A stretch of DNA of 7,776 nt from Acidobacteriota bacterium (GTDB lineage Bacteria > Acidobacteriota > Vicinamibacteria > Vicinamibacterales > UBA8438), in contig WTGR01000466.1 in assembly GCA_011523485.1 (NCBI GenBank), forward strand, positions 1-7,776, written 5' to 3'. This document shows, one piece after another, positions 1 through 7,195 of the stretch (the first letter of the stretch is position 1; each line of letters starts with the position of its first letter). Made by a program: the position numbers and the translations under genes. The notes under the pieces were generated by a model. It was given only the letters and a program-made list of their open reading frames with translations, ran no database searches and had not been told where the DNA came from.

Positions 1-485
1 CCGACACCGGCCTCATCTACTCGACGACGTGGCACGTGCCGCGCATCCAGCGGCTCCTTCCCGAGCCCCAGGAATTCGTGCTCGGGGCGAGCTCCACCGG
101 CGTCACGAACCGCTTTCCGCAAGTGGAGCCCGGAGACCTGCTCGGCCACATCGTGGCCATCGATCCGCTGACCGGCGAGAAGAAGTGGGAGATCCCGATG
201 CACGATTTCCCCAGCTCGGCCGGGGTGCTCGCCACCGGCGGCGGGCTGCTGTTCACCGGGAAGATCACCGGTGAGTTCGTCGCCCTCGACGAGGAGACCG
301 GCGAGACGCTCTGGGAGTTCCAGACCGGATCCAGCGTGAACGCGACGGCGATCACCTACACGCTCGACGGGCGGCAGCAGGTGACGGTGGCGTCCGGACT
401 CGGCGGCGGTCTCGCCAACCGCTACGCCCGCGGCCTGGTGCCGGCGGGCGGCTCGATCTGGACGTTCGCGTTGATGCCGGAGTAA
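1..485 (+). CDS. PQQ-dependent alcohol dehydrogenase-like quinoprotein, C-terminal part
   Basis: The 5' end lies outside the window; the frame is open from base 3 and ends at TAA 483-485, giving about 160 residues. What is seen are the last propeller-blade (tryptophan-docking) repeats of a PQQ enzyme: AIDPLTGEKKWEIPM, then ATGGGLLFTGKITGEFVALD, then ETGETLWEFQTGSSVNA, and a C-terminus ending in GGSIWTFALMPE. This succession is characteristic of methanol/ethanol-type quinoprotein dehydrogenases. The family oxidises alcohols or aldehydes in the periplasm with PQQ and passes electrons to a cytochrome c. The parts that would define the substrate class, the catalytic Asp region and the signal peptide, are not visible. 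Usual length is about 570-730 residues, so roughly a quarter is here. The peptidase gene follows 11 bases downstream and may be co-transcribed, though no functional link is evident. The family is secure; the substrate is not. Confidence 0.93.
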   Translation, partial: DTGLIYSTTWHVPRIQRLLPEPQEFVLGASSTGVTNRFPQVEPGDLLGHIVAIDPLTGEKKWEIPMHDFPSSAGVLATGGGLLFTGKITGEFVALDEETGETLWEFQTGSSVNATAITYTLDGRQQVTVASGLGGGLANRYARGLVPAGGSIWTFALMPE

Positions 486-496
486 CCGGCGGCGCC

Positions 497-1567
497 GTGT
501 TCGATCCGTTCTCGGGAGGCTATCGGGCGGCCCGCGCGCGCTTCCGCGAGGCGGCGCGCGCCGCGCCGGCGCCGCTGGAGCACTACCCGGTCGCCGGGCA
601 GGGGCCGGGCGGTTGCGAGCTGGCCGTCGACGTGGCGCCGGTCGGTGCCCGGAACCCGCGCCGCGCGGTGGTCGTCTCGTCGGGGCTCCATGGCGTCGAG
701 GGCTTCTTCGGGTCCGCCGTCCAGCTCGCCTGGCTCAGCCGGTTGCGCGAAGGTGCCGTGTCGATACCCGGCGGCACGCTCGTCGTGCTGCTGCACGCGC
801 TCAATCCATTCGGCTTCGCCTGGCGCCGGCGCGCGAACGAGGACAACGTCGACCTCAACCGCAACTTCCTCGACGACGACGAGACGTACGCCGGCACACC
901 CGACCACTACGACCGGGTTCACGACCTGTTGAACCCGGCGACACCGCCGTCGCGACTGGACGCCTTCCGTCTGCGGGCGGCCTGGGCGGTGCGGCGTCAC
1001 GGGCTGGCCGTCCTGCAGAACGCCGTCGCGACCGGCCAGTACGAGCACCCGTCGGGTCTGTTCTTCGGGGGGCGCGAGGCCGCGGCGCCGACTCGTCTCG
1101 TTCGGGAACGCTTCTGGAGCTGGACCCGGGCGGCGGACGAAGTGGTGCACCTGGACCTGCACTCCGGGCTCGGCGAGTACGCGGACTACCGACTCCTGAT
1201 CGAGCCGCCGCACGTGCACGATCTCGACTGGTACCGCGCGCGGTTCGATCCGGAACGCGTCGTTCCGGTCGGTGACGATACGCCCTACGCCGCGCGCGGC
1301 GTGATGGGTGCGTGGCTCGCCCGCCACGCCGGGCCGTGCGACTACCGCTTCGCCTGTCTGGAATTCGGCACCTACGGGCCGCTGCGCGTGCTCGCCGCCC
1401 TGCGTGCCGAGAACCGGGCGCACCACCATTCCACGCCCGCCGCTTCCGCATACGAGCGCGCGAAGCGGGAGCTGGTCGAATGCTTCTGCCCCGCGCGGCG
1501 GCTCTGGCGGCGGAAGGCGCTCGCCCGCGCGCTGGGGGTCATCGGACAGGCCGTCGCATCGGGGTAG
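497..1567 (+). CDS. M14-like zinc metallopeptidase, DUF2817 family
   Basis: A 356-residue protein starting at GTG 497 and ending at TAG 1565-1567. The start is supported by the N-terminus FSGGYRAARARFREAA, which matches the usual beginning of DUF2817 proteins; no strong ribosome binding site precedes it. The M14 carboxypeptidase-like zinc site is visible: H65 and E68 in SSGLHGVEGFFG, and the third ligand H222 in LDLHSGLGEY. DNVDLNRNF (N121, R122) corresponds to the substrate-carboxylate-binding Asn-Arg of carboxypeptidases, and E289 in CLEFGTYG is the likely catalytic Glu. All key residues are present, so the enzyme should be active, probably hydrolysing a peptide or amide bond. The physiological substrate of DUF2817 proteins is not known to me. 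No signal peptide or membrane segment is seen, so it is likely cytoplasmic. It lies 11 bases after the dehydrogenase stop, consistent with co-transcription. Confidence 0.9.
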   Translation: MFDPFSGGYRAARARFREAARAAPAPLEHYPVAGQGPGGCELAVDVAPVGARNPRRAVVVSSGLHGVEGFFGSAVQLAWLSRLREGAVSIPGGTLVVLLHALNPFGFAWRRRANEDNVDLNRNFLDDDETYAGTPDHYDRVHDLLNPATPPSRLDAFRLRAAWAVRRHGLAVLQNAVATGQYEHPSGLFFGGREAAAPTRLVRERFWSWTRAADEVVHLDLHSGLGEYADYRLLIEPPHVHDLDWYRARFDPERVVPVGDDTPYAARGVMGAWLARHAGPCDYRFACLEFGTYGPLRVLAALRAENRAHHHSTPAASAYERAKRELVECFCPARRLWRRKALARALGVIGQAVASG

Positions 1568-1573
1568 CGGCTC

Positions 1574-1702
1574 ATGCCGGTTCACGACGTCCACCAACTC
1601 GGCGACTACGTGGACGCGTTCTTCATCGGCGGCGGTGTCGGCTTCAGGGCTTCGACGTCGGTTCAGATGGTGCGCAGGCAATTCAGGAGCGCCCGTGCAT
1701 GA
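1574..1702 (+). other. Doubtful 42-codon reading frame, possible truncated host gene start
   Basis: An ATG 7 bases after the peptidase stop opens a 42-residue frame ending at TGA 1700-1702. The peptide begins MPVHDVHQLGDYVDAFFIGG and I do not recognise it. Its first part reads like real protein, but the last dozen codons run antisense over the 3' end of the DUF4276 pseudogene, so at most the first 25-30 codons could be ancestral. One reading is the 5' stump of a chromosomal gene cut where the defence block joined; another is a chance frame. No convincing ribosome binding site is seen. Bases 1588-1594 and 1610-1616 form a 7-bp inverted repeat (CGTCCAC/GTGGACG, 15-base loop) without a T tract, so it is not a convincing terminator. 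Confidence 0.2.
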
Positions 1703-2260
1703 GGGCACTCGGCCTCGACATGGGCGGGGTCGATCCGTGCCAGCAGCTCGAATGAGACCTCCCCTTTGGCCTAGCGTCGCGCGCACCCGGCGGTCGCTCG
1801 GGCGAGCGCGTCGAGCACGCCATGCTTGGGCACGTTTTCCAGATCGGGCCATTGCCGAAGGGTGTTCTCCCGAAACTGTGCACCGAAGTACCTCCGCAGC
1901 GTGTTCCGATCCGCCACAAGCCACGTCTCCATGACCTGGACCATCAGGAATACCTGATCGTCGCGGGCGCTCTCTGGTCGGTCCCAACGGTCACGCGCCC
2001 GAAGGTGCCGCCACGCGGAATGGCCGGCTGCCACGTCGGCCTCGCTGTCCACGAGCAGGAGCGGGATGCGCCCGCGACGCGGGTTCCCAATCGCCGTCCG
2101 AAAGATCGAAGGTTCTGGCGCGCCCGCCGCCGCGCACGACACGCGGCATGCGTCCTTCAAGTCCGGCCGCTTCGAAGAACTTCGTCCAGGCGCGCCGGAA
2201 CAGACGAGCGAGGTTCTCGTCTCGATCTCCGCCGCCTTCGATGTAGATCACCGCGCTCAC
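1663..2260 (-). pseudogene. DUF4276 family protein, broken by a frameshift and an in-frame TAG
   Basis: Starts at GTG 2260-2258, preceded by a good GGGAGGT site. The N-terminal frame gives IEGGGDRDENLARLFRRAW, then EGRMPRVVRGGGRARTFD. At about 2101-2107 the match moves to the neighbouring frame, which continues FRTAIGNPRRG, LLLVDSEADV, RARDRWDRPESARDDQVFLM, METWLVADR, GAQFRENTLRQWPDLENVPK. Joining the two needs one base skipped (or two restored). That frame meets TAG at 1773-1771, but the same frame beyond it still encodes the expected family ending (AKGEVSFELLARIDP, then PHARALLNCLRTI) and stops at TGA 1665-1663. The TAG sits where a Tyr (TAC) would fit. Rebuilt length is about 198 residues, normal for the family. 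E8 of EGGGD and D71 of LLLVDSEA resemble Toprim motifs, so I infer a nuclease-type effector. It overlaps the upstream ATPase gene by GTGA. Confidence 0.86.
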
Positions 2261-3469
2261 CAGCGGTTACCTCCCAGTTCGCCCGAGCTCCAGAGCTCGC
2301 CGAGGCTGTACTTGTCCAACCACGCCTTCAGTTCTGCCCCATCCAGACGTTCGAATCGTGATTCGCCGTTCTCTTTCTCGCAGACGACGACGCTGGAGGG
2401 ATGGTCCGTCAGGGCGTCGACTAGCATGCGCGAATGGGTCGTAACGACGATCTGCGTCCGTTCGGACGCTTGCACGAGCAGCTTCGCAGTCGCCGCGACG
2501 ACATCCGGATGCAGGCCGAGCTCCGGCTCCTCCAATGCGATCAGCGATGGAGGCGCGGGGTGCAGCAGGATCGCGAGCAGGCTCAGGTACCGGAGCGTGC
2601 CGTCGGAAAGGAGCGTCGCCGGGATTTGACGCCCGCCGCGCTCCTCAAGGAAGAGCGCCACGGTGCCGCCGGTCACCGGACAGGACACGTCCACGATGCC
2701 GTCGAACAACTCGTGCAGCGCCTCAACAAGTTGCCTCTTGGCTTGCCCTCGAAAGTGCGAGAGCACGAGCGCCAGGTTCTCGGCGCCGTCCTTCAGAAAA
2801 TCACTCGGTCCATGTGTGCTCTGCCCCCGGCGCAGCGCTGCCGCCGGTCCGAATGACCAGTTCTGGTACAGGCGGATACGCTCGTACTCTTCCTGCAATA
2901 CGCTCAGAAAGTGGTATGCGCGAGGATCGCGAATCTGCGACAGGACCGATTCTTCGGGTTTGGCGTTATCACTATCGTCGCTCTCCAACACCGCATTGTC
3001 CGGCCGGCGAGTGCTGAATGCATGCCGGCCGCCGGACAGCCGGTAGTCCCGCTCCCAATGAAAGTCTGCCGCTGCAATCGGACCTATGCCATAACGCGCG
3101 CCGTACGGCCGCCGATCCGCCGCGGTACGCGATCTCCTCGGCGGTCACCTCCAACCGGCCGCCGTTGTCTGCCATGGTCAACGCGTGCCGTAGCGGTCCT
3201 TTCCTGGATCGCGGGTAGACGATCGCCTCCACACTCGCCTCACCGGGCGATGTTTCTCCCTTCCAGAGCCACTCCCAGATACCCCCCCGTCTCCTGACTG
3301 GCTCTGCGAGGTTCCTCGGCGCGGCGCGAAGCAACGCGAGCACTTCGAGAAGATTGGACTTTCCCGAACCGTTCGGGCCGATCAGCACGTTCAGCGGCTC
3401 CATCGGCAGATCGATGCCCTTTGGTCCGAAGGACAGGAGTCCCGAAACCTTCAGTCTCCGGATCAGCAT
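2257..3469 (-). pseudogene. AAA_21-type ATPase (ABC/SMC-like), frameshifted
   Basis: The ATG at 3469-3467 opens MLIRRLKVSGLLSFGPKGID, typical of RecF/SMC-like AAA_21 ATPases, with Walker A GPNGSGKS at 3379-3356. This frame stays family-like to about EVTAEEIAYR (near 3125) and then becomes arbitrary, stopping at 2974-2972. The neighbouring frame, open from below a TGA at 3147-3145, takes over with RRPYGARYG, SVLSQIRDPRAYHFL, EYERIRLYQNWSFG, the signature-like LLSDGTLRYLSL (2613-2578), Walker B LIALEEPELGLHPD (2544-2503) and TTHSRMLVDAL (from 2442), ending at TGA 2259-2257. Skipping one base around 3105-3130 joins them into about 403 residues, a normal size. All ATPase motifs survive, so the only visible lesion is this shift: a recent mutation or a sequencing error. 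The start overlaps the helicase stop (ATGCTGA), and the stop overlaps the DUF4276 start. Such ATPases usually act with the adjacent DUF4276 protein. Confidence 0.86.
2269..2275 (-). promoter_or_regulatory. Ribosome binding site of the DUF4276 gene
   Basis: GGGAGGT on the minus strand, eight bases before GTG 2260-2258 and inside the last codons of the ATPase gene. It settles the GTG start, which overlaps the ATPase stop as GTGA, and shows that the second gene of the pair had its own strong initiation signal in addition to coupling. Confidence 0.6.
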
Positions 3470-5361
3470 GGCGGTTGCCCAACAAGTCCCATCTCGCCGA
3501 GGAACTGAGACGGTGCTTTTGGATATCCGTGGTAGCGCTGCGCCCGGGTAAGAGTCAACGTCCGCTCGACGCGCGTGATGGCGACGAAACAGTTGCGACG
3601 TTCCTCTTCCAGCTCTCGGCTCTGCGGTCCCTTCCGCAGGGCTTGAAACGAAGGGAATACCTCCTGCGCCATGCCGATCAGATAGACGTGCCTGAACCCC
3701 AGCCCTTTCGAGCCATGCACGGTCATGCAGCGCACTGCGTCAGGTCCGGGACGGGGCGCCTTCGAAATCAGGTCCATCTGCTGTAGGTAGACGTTCAGGG
3801 TCAACCTGCCGCTGCCGTGCTCGCGAACCAAGTCGTTGTGCAACTCCCGCCAGGTCTTCAACTCTTCCGCGAGCAGTTCATCGTCGTTTCCTCCCCATGA
3901 CCGCCAGCCCTGTTGCAGGAACCAGTCAACGACCGCCGGAAATGCGATCGAGTCCACCAGATCCGTCCGAATTCGCTCGACCACCGCTTCGGTTCGATGC
4001 GACGCGGTCACCGATGCCGCGTCCGTCCAGGCCCGCAGGAAGTCGCCGCCCACAAGCGCGGCCGACGCCGCGACGGCATCCAGTTCGAGAGAGTCGTCCG
4101 CAAGTCGCTCCCACGCCAGGCACAGCCTGCGCAGAATGTCGCGGTCGTGGCGTGCATTCGCCAAGCGCAACGCTGCGGTGAGAACGCCTATCGCCGGCGA
4201 TTCGAAATCGGTTTTGCGCTGCGTCACGCACGGCTCGAACCCGGCGTCGGCCAGCGCGGAAGCGGCGCGTCCCAGCAGCTTCGCGGTGCGGCCGAGCACC
4301 ACGCATTCGGAGCCGTTGAGCTTCCGGCTACGAATGTCTCTCGGAATGAAGGCCACTTCCTCGTCCGGCGATGCGAAGGCCTCGCACCGCACGCCGTTGG
4401 CGTCGGCGTGCTCGCTGGCGGGCGAGGCCTGCAGGGGAGTCTTGTCCGGGAATCGGCGCGCGTTGCGGACGATCAGGTGATTGGCGAGGGCGATGATCGA
4501 CGCCGGACAACGATAGCACTCCGGAAGCTGCACTACGTGCATGTCATAGTCCTGCCGAAGTTGCGCCAGCCTCTCCGGGTTCGCGCCGTTCCATTGGTAG
4601 ATGATCTGATCTTCGTCCCCCACGACGAACAGGCGGGCGCGCCGGTCTGGAGCAATCAGCCGTAGCAAGTCGTATTGCGCCCGGTTCGTGTCCTGGAATT
4701 CATCGACGCACAGATGCGTCCAACCCAGCCGCACGACTCGCGCCACGCCCGGCTTTTCCGCAAGCAGGCGCCGAGCGAAGTGCAGCAGGCTCCCGAAATC
4801 CAGTCGGTTCGCGGTGACGAGAGTCTGGCAGTAGCGTGAGAACAACCGGGGAACCCATGTCGGGGCGTCGACCAGCGAAGGCGCCAATGCGCTGCCATCG
4901 TAGGAGTCCGCGAGCAGACGATCGACCAGCGTCAGAAGGTTTCTCCGATCCTCCGGTACGGCCGCGCGGTCATTCTGCAGGGAGGCTGCCGCTTCATCGA
5001 CCATCGCGATCCGATCTTCAGTCTGCGTGATCAGGCTGAAGTCGGGCCGCAGGCCCAAGTGACTTCCATGTTGGCGAAGCAGGTCGGCGGCGAACGAGTG
5101 GAACGTGCACAAGCGGACACGCTCCGCCCGCCGGCCGAGCAGTCGGTCTACACGCGCCCTCATCTCGGCGGCGGCCTTTGTCGTGAACGTCAACGCCAGG
5201 ACCGACGTGGCATTGCCCTCCTCCAGTATCCGGACGACCCTGGAGGTCAGCACGTGCGTCTTGCCGGAGCCCGGTCCCGCCAGCACGAGCAGCGGACCGT
5301 CGCTCCACGACACCGCGCTGCGCTGATTCGCGTTGAGGGTATCGAGGTCGACAGCCATCAT
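3463..5361 (-). CDS. UvrD/PcrA-type superfamily I helicase, GajB-like partner of the OLD nuclease
   Basis: A 632-residue protein with the SF1A helicase motifs in order: Q motif (LNANQRSAV, about 9-17), motif I AGPGSGKT (28-35), Ia LTFTTKAAAEM (57-67), II CVDEFQDTN (218-226), III VVGDEDQIIYQWNGA (246-260), IV LPECYRCP (279-286), V CMTVHGSKGLGF (545-556) and VI EEERRNCFVAITRVERTL (585-602). It should use ATP to move along or unwind DNA. Motif V has Gly555 where UvrD/PcrA usually have Glu (KGLEF), and motif IV has ECYRCP in place of the usual NYRS; both suggest divergence from housekeeping UvrD. ATG 5361-5359 overlaps the nuclease stop as ATGA; a second ATG follows directly. The stop TGA lies inside ATGCTGA at the ATPase start. 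Next to an OLD nuclease, this layout is that of Gabija GajA/GajB. It is longer than the roughly 500 residues of the best-known GajB, so a Gabija relative is the safer name. Confidence 0.92.
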   Translation of the reverse strand: MMAVDLDTLNANQRSAVSWSDGPLLVLAGPGSGKTHVLTSRVVRILEEGNATSVLALTFTTKAAAEMRARVDRLLGRRAERVRLCTFHSFAADLLRQHGSHLGLRPDFSLITQTEDRIAMVDEAAASLQNDRAAVPEDRRNLLTLVDRLLADSYDGSALAPSLVDAPTWVPRLFSRYCQTLVTANRLDFGSLLHFARRLLAEKPGVARVVRLGWTHLCVDEFQDTNRAQYDLLRLIAPDRRARLFVVGDEDQIIYQWNGANPERLAQLRQDYDMHVVQLPECYRCPASIIALANHLIVRNARRFPDKTPLQASPASEHADANGVRCEAFASPDEEVAFIPRDIRSRKLNGSECVVLGRTAKLLGRAASALADAGFEPCVTQRKTDFESPAIGVLTAALRLANARHDRDILRRLCLAWERLADDSLELDAVAASAALVGGDFLRAWTDAASVTASHRTEAVVERIRTDLVDSIAFPAVVDWFLQQGWRSWGGNDDELLAEELKTWRELHNDLVREHGSGRLTLNVYLQQMDLISKAPRPGPDAVRCMTVHGSKGLGFRHVYLIGMAQEVFPSFQALRKGPQSRELEEERRNCFVAITRVERTLTLTRAQRYHGYPKAPSQFLGEMGLVGQPPC

Positions 5362-7046
5362 GCGCCCCGCGCAAGCAAAGCGACCCGCTCCAGCACGTCG
5401 CGGATCGCGACGGTAACTCCGTCATCGCCACGTTGCTCCGTCGCCGCGGCCACCGCCGCGGTCGCGCGCGTTTTCGCTCTTCCCGGCAGCGTCTGGGCAT
5501 AGCTGCTCCAGTAGCCGGCATCACCGCGCGCACCCTCTATCATGGCCCTCTTCTGGTCGGGCATGAAGTCGTCGTAGACGTCGTCATACCCGTTTTCAAG
5601 AAGATGGACCTCGATATCCTCGTAAGGAAACACCATCCGATCCTGCTCGTCGGCTCCACCCAAGTGCGCCTGCAGTGCCGCGCGAGTGTTTTCCCCCTCT
5701 GCATCGTCATCGCCGACGCAGTACCAGGCTATGCCGAGCGCGTTCGCGATCTTGGCCAGGAGGCCCACATCCGTCTGTCTGTATTCGACGACCCTGATTC
5801 CCTCACGGTGCAGGTCGATGCCCGTCGCACGCGCGGCGGCCGGATAAATCCAAGCCTCGGTTTCGCCCTCGACGAGTAGCCAGCAACGGGCGAACAGCAA
5901 CTCGCCGCGAGCCTGCCGGATGTGATAGTGGAACTTGCGCGTCTCTTCGGCACAGAGCAGGTCGGCGGGAACTCGAAAGGCCCGGATGCCGTCCCGCGTA
6001 CGGGCCAGCCGACGAATCTGATGGACCTCGGTCTCGGCGAGCAGATCGCCGCTGTGGGTGGAGATCAGTTTCTGGCCAGTGAAGTCTCTTACGAGACGCC
6101 ACAACGCCCGCACCGCCGACGGATGAAGATGGGCTTCCGGCTCCTCCAGCGCCAGGATCGGGGCGCCCGCCGGCCACGCTTCCAGAAACGCGGTGAACAA
6201 CATCAGCACTGACAGGCTCTGTGTGCCCTCGCCATGACGGTGCAGGGGAATCCTGGCGCCCGTGACGGATCCGAGGTTGATCTGGGCCTTGGCGAGCATG
6301 TCGAATATTCGACCCGGAACGGCTTCGATGGACACGACGTCGCCTGCCGCGAGCGGAACGACGTCCTGCACGTGGTGCAGACCGTCGTGCACCTGCCGGA
6401 AGCTGTCGTGGGACCTGACGACCAGGTCGTTCACTTCCCTCAGCCTCCTCTCGATCTCGGCCTTCTGCTCGGCGGGAAGTCGAGCATCCTTCAGAAACGG
6501 ACGCCAGAACGGCCCTTTTTCGCCAAAGTGGTGCCGGACGTCACGCAGCGCCTGCAGATAGTAGTACGAAACCTCTCGCTGAAGGCCGGTCAGTGCCCGC
6601 TCGTTCACTCCGGTTAGTGGTTCGCGGTGCAGATTCAGGAAGGACCATTGCTGATCGAAGTCTCGACTCTCCGGGTCGTATGCGCACGTCACCCGCAGCA
6701 TCACGCGGCTGCGCCCGTCGTCGTCGACCTGGAGAACATTGTCCCGATTGAGGCGGCCAATCAGCTCGTCGCTCCATTCACCCGTCGTCTGCTCGGAAAA
6801 CGTGATCTCGATCTGGATCGGGTCCGCGGTCGCAGGGTCCGCCGCCGCGTCCGATAGGTGGAAGTCGAGCGCCTCGAAGACGACGCGCCGGCGCGGTCCG
6901 AGATCCCGGAGACAGATCCGCAGCACGTCGAGCACGGCCGTCTTGCCCGAGTTGTTCTCGCCCACGAGGACCGTGGTCTCATCCAGATCGAGGTCGAGTT
7001 CCCGGATCCCCCGGAAGTTGCGGATACGGACCGTCGTGACCCTCAT
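5358..7046 (-). CDS. OLD-family ATP-dependent endonuclease (ATPase plus Toprim), GajA-like
   Basis: A 562-residue protein with an N-terminal ABC-type ATPase and a C-terminal Toprim nuclease. Visible motifs: the RecF/OLD-type start VRIRNFRGIRELDLDL, Walker A GENNSGKT (29-36), signature-like HGEGTQSLSV (271-280), Walker B ILALEEPEAHLHPS (297-310) and ISTHSGDLL (328-336, switch His331). Then come Toprim LLVEGETEAWIYP (390-402, metal-binding Glu393), CVGDDDAEG (443-451, acidic cluster from Asp446) and EDIEVHLLENGY (476-487). Lys525 in PGRAKTRA may be the late active-site Lys of OLD nucleases. Every key residue is present, so it should be an active DNA nuclease controlled by its ATPase part. The length is close to Gabija GajA (about 580), and the following gene is a UvrD-like helicase, the defining GajA/GajB pair. 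ATG 7046-7044 has GGAG eight bases upstream and overlaps the HsdS-remnant stop as ATGA. A class 2 OLD nuclease of another subtype is the alternative. Confidence 0.92.
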   Translation of the reverse strand: MRVTTVRIRNFRGIRELDLDLDETTVLVGENNSGKTAVLDVLRICLRDLGPRRRVVFEALDFHLSDAAADPATADPIQIEITFSEQTTGEWSDELIGRLNRDNVLQVDDDGRSRVMLRVTCAYDPESRDFDQQWSFLNLHREPLTGVNERALTGLQREVSYYYLQALRDVRHHFGEKGPFWRPFLKDARLPAEQKAEIERRLREVNDLVVRSHDSFRQVHDGLHHVQDVVPLAAGDVVSIEAVPGRIFDMLAKAQINLGSVTGARIPLHRHGEGTQSLSVLMLFTAFLEAWPAGAPILALEEPEAHLHPSAVRALWRLVRDFTGQKLISTHSGDLLAETEVHQIRRLARTRDGIRAFRVPADLLCAEETRKFHYHIRQARGELLFARCWLLVEGETEAWIYPAAARATGIDLHREGIRVVEYRQTDVGLLAKIANALGIAWYCVGDDDAEGENTRAALQAHLGGADEQDRMVFPYEDIEVHLLENGYDDVYDDFMPDQKRAMIEGARGDAGYWSSYAQTLPGRAKTRATAAVAAATEQRGDDGVTVAIRDVLERVALLARGA

Positions 7047-7195
7047 GGGGCACTCTCCACGTCGATCTGCCCGGTCACGGCCGCGGAGAGCAAGGCGTGC
7101 CGGCGTTTCCTGAGCAGTTGTAACGAACGGCAGGGACTACGCAACAGGTCGGCGAGCTGCTGGATCAGGTTGGCGAAGTAGCCGTGGTGGGGCAT
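7043..7195 (-). pseudogene. hsdS: C-terminal remnant of type I restriction specificity subunit HsdS
   Basis: A 50-residue frame from ATG 7195-7193 to TGA 7045-7043. Residues 26-46, containing LLRKRRHALLSAAVTGQIDV, are the characteristic tail of HsdS proteins (usual form LLxERRxALIxAAVTGKIDV), which closes the last coiled-coil helix. The first 25 residues (MPHHGYFANLIQQL and on) do not look like HsdS. The frame is closed by TAG 7234-7232 only 13 codons upstream, so the target-recognition domains are gone and the present start is probably secondary. HsdS proteins are normally about 400 residues. The stop overlaps the nuclease start as ATGA, the arrangement expected if the nuclease-helicase pair was once translated directly behind an hsdS gene. 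It is unlikely to be functional alone; it may persist because its translation delivers ribosomes to the nuclease start. Confidence 0.62.
7055..7058 (-). promoter_or_regulatory. Ribosome binding site of the OLD-family nuclease gene
   Basis: GGAG within GTGGAGAG on the minus strand, eight bases before ATG 7046-7044. It lies inside the last codons of the HsdS remnant and supports the chosen start, which also gives the conserved N-terminus VRIRNFRGI. Confidence 0.55.

Noticed and set aside
1588..1616. Inverted repeat after the peptidase gene as a terminator
   Set aside because: The stem is only 7 bp, the loop is 15 bases and no T-rich tract follows.
1663..1773. TAG read as an amino acid (stop-codon recoding)
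   Set aside because: The peptidase gene ends at TAG at its expected family length, and the DUF4276 gene has a frameshift as well, so a pseudogene is simpler.
422..1987. A 521-codon open frame on the minus strand across the peptidase gene
   Set aside because: It lies antisense to a well-supported M14 gene, is Arg- and Gly-rich with no recognisable motif, and is the expected by-product of very GC-rich third positions.
1822..2361. Plus-strand open frames across the DUF4276 and ATPase pseudogenes
   Set aside because: They are antisense to sequence with clear family matches, and their translations are low-complexity and motif-free.
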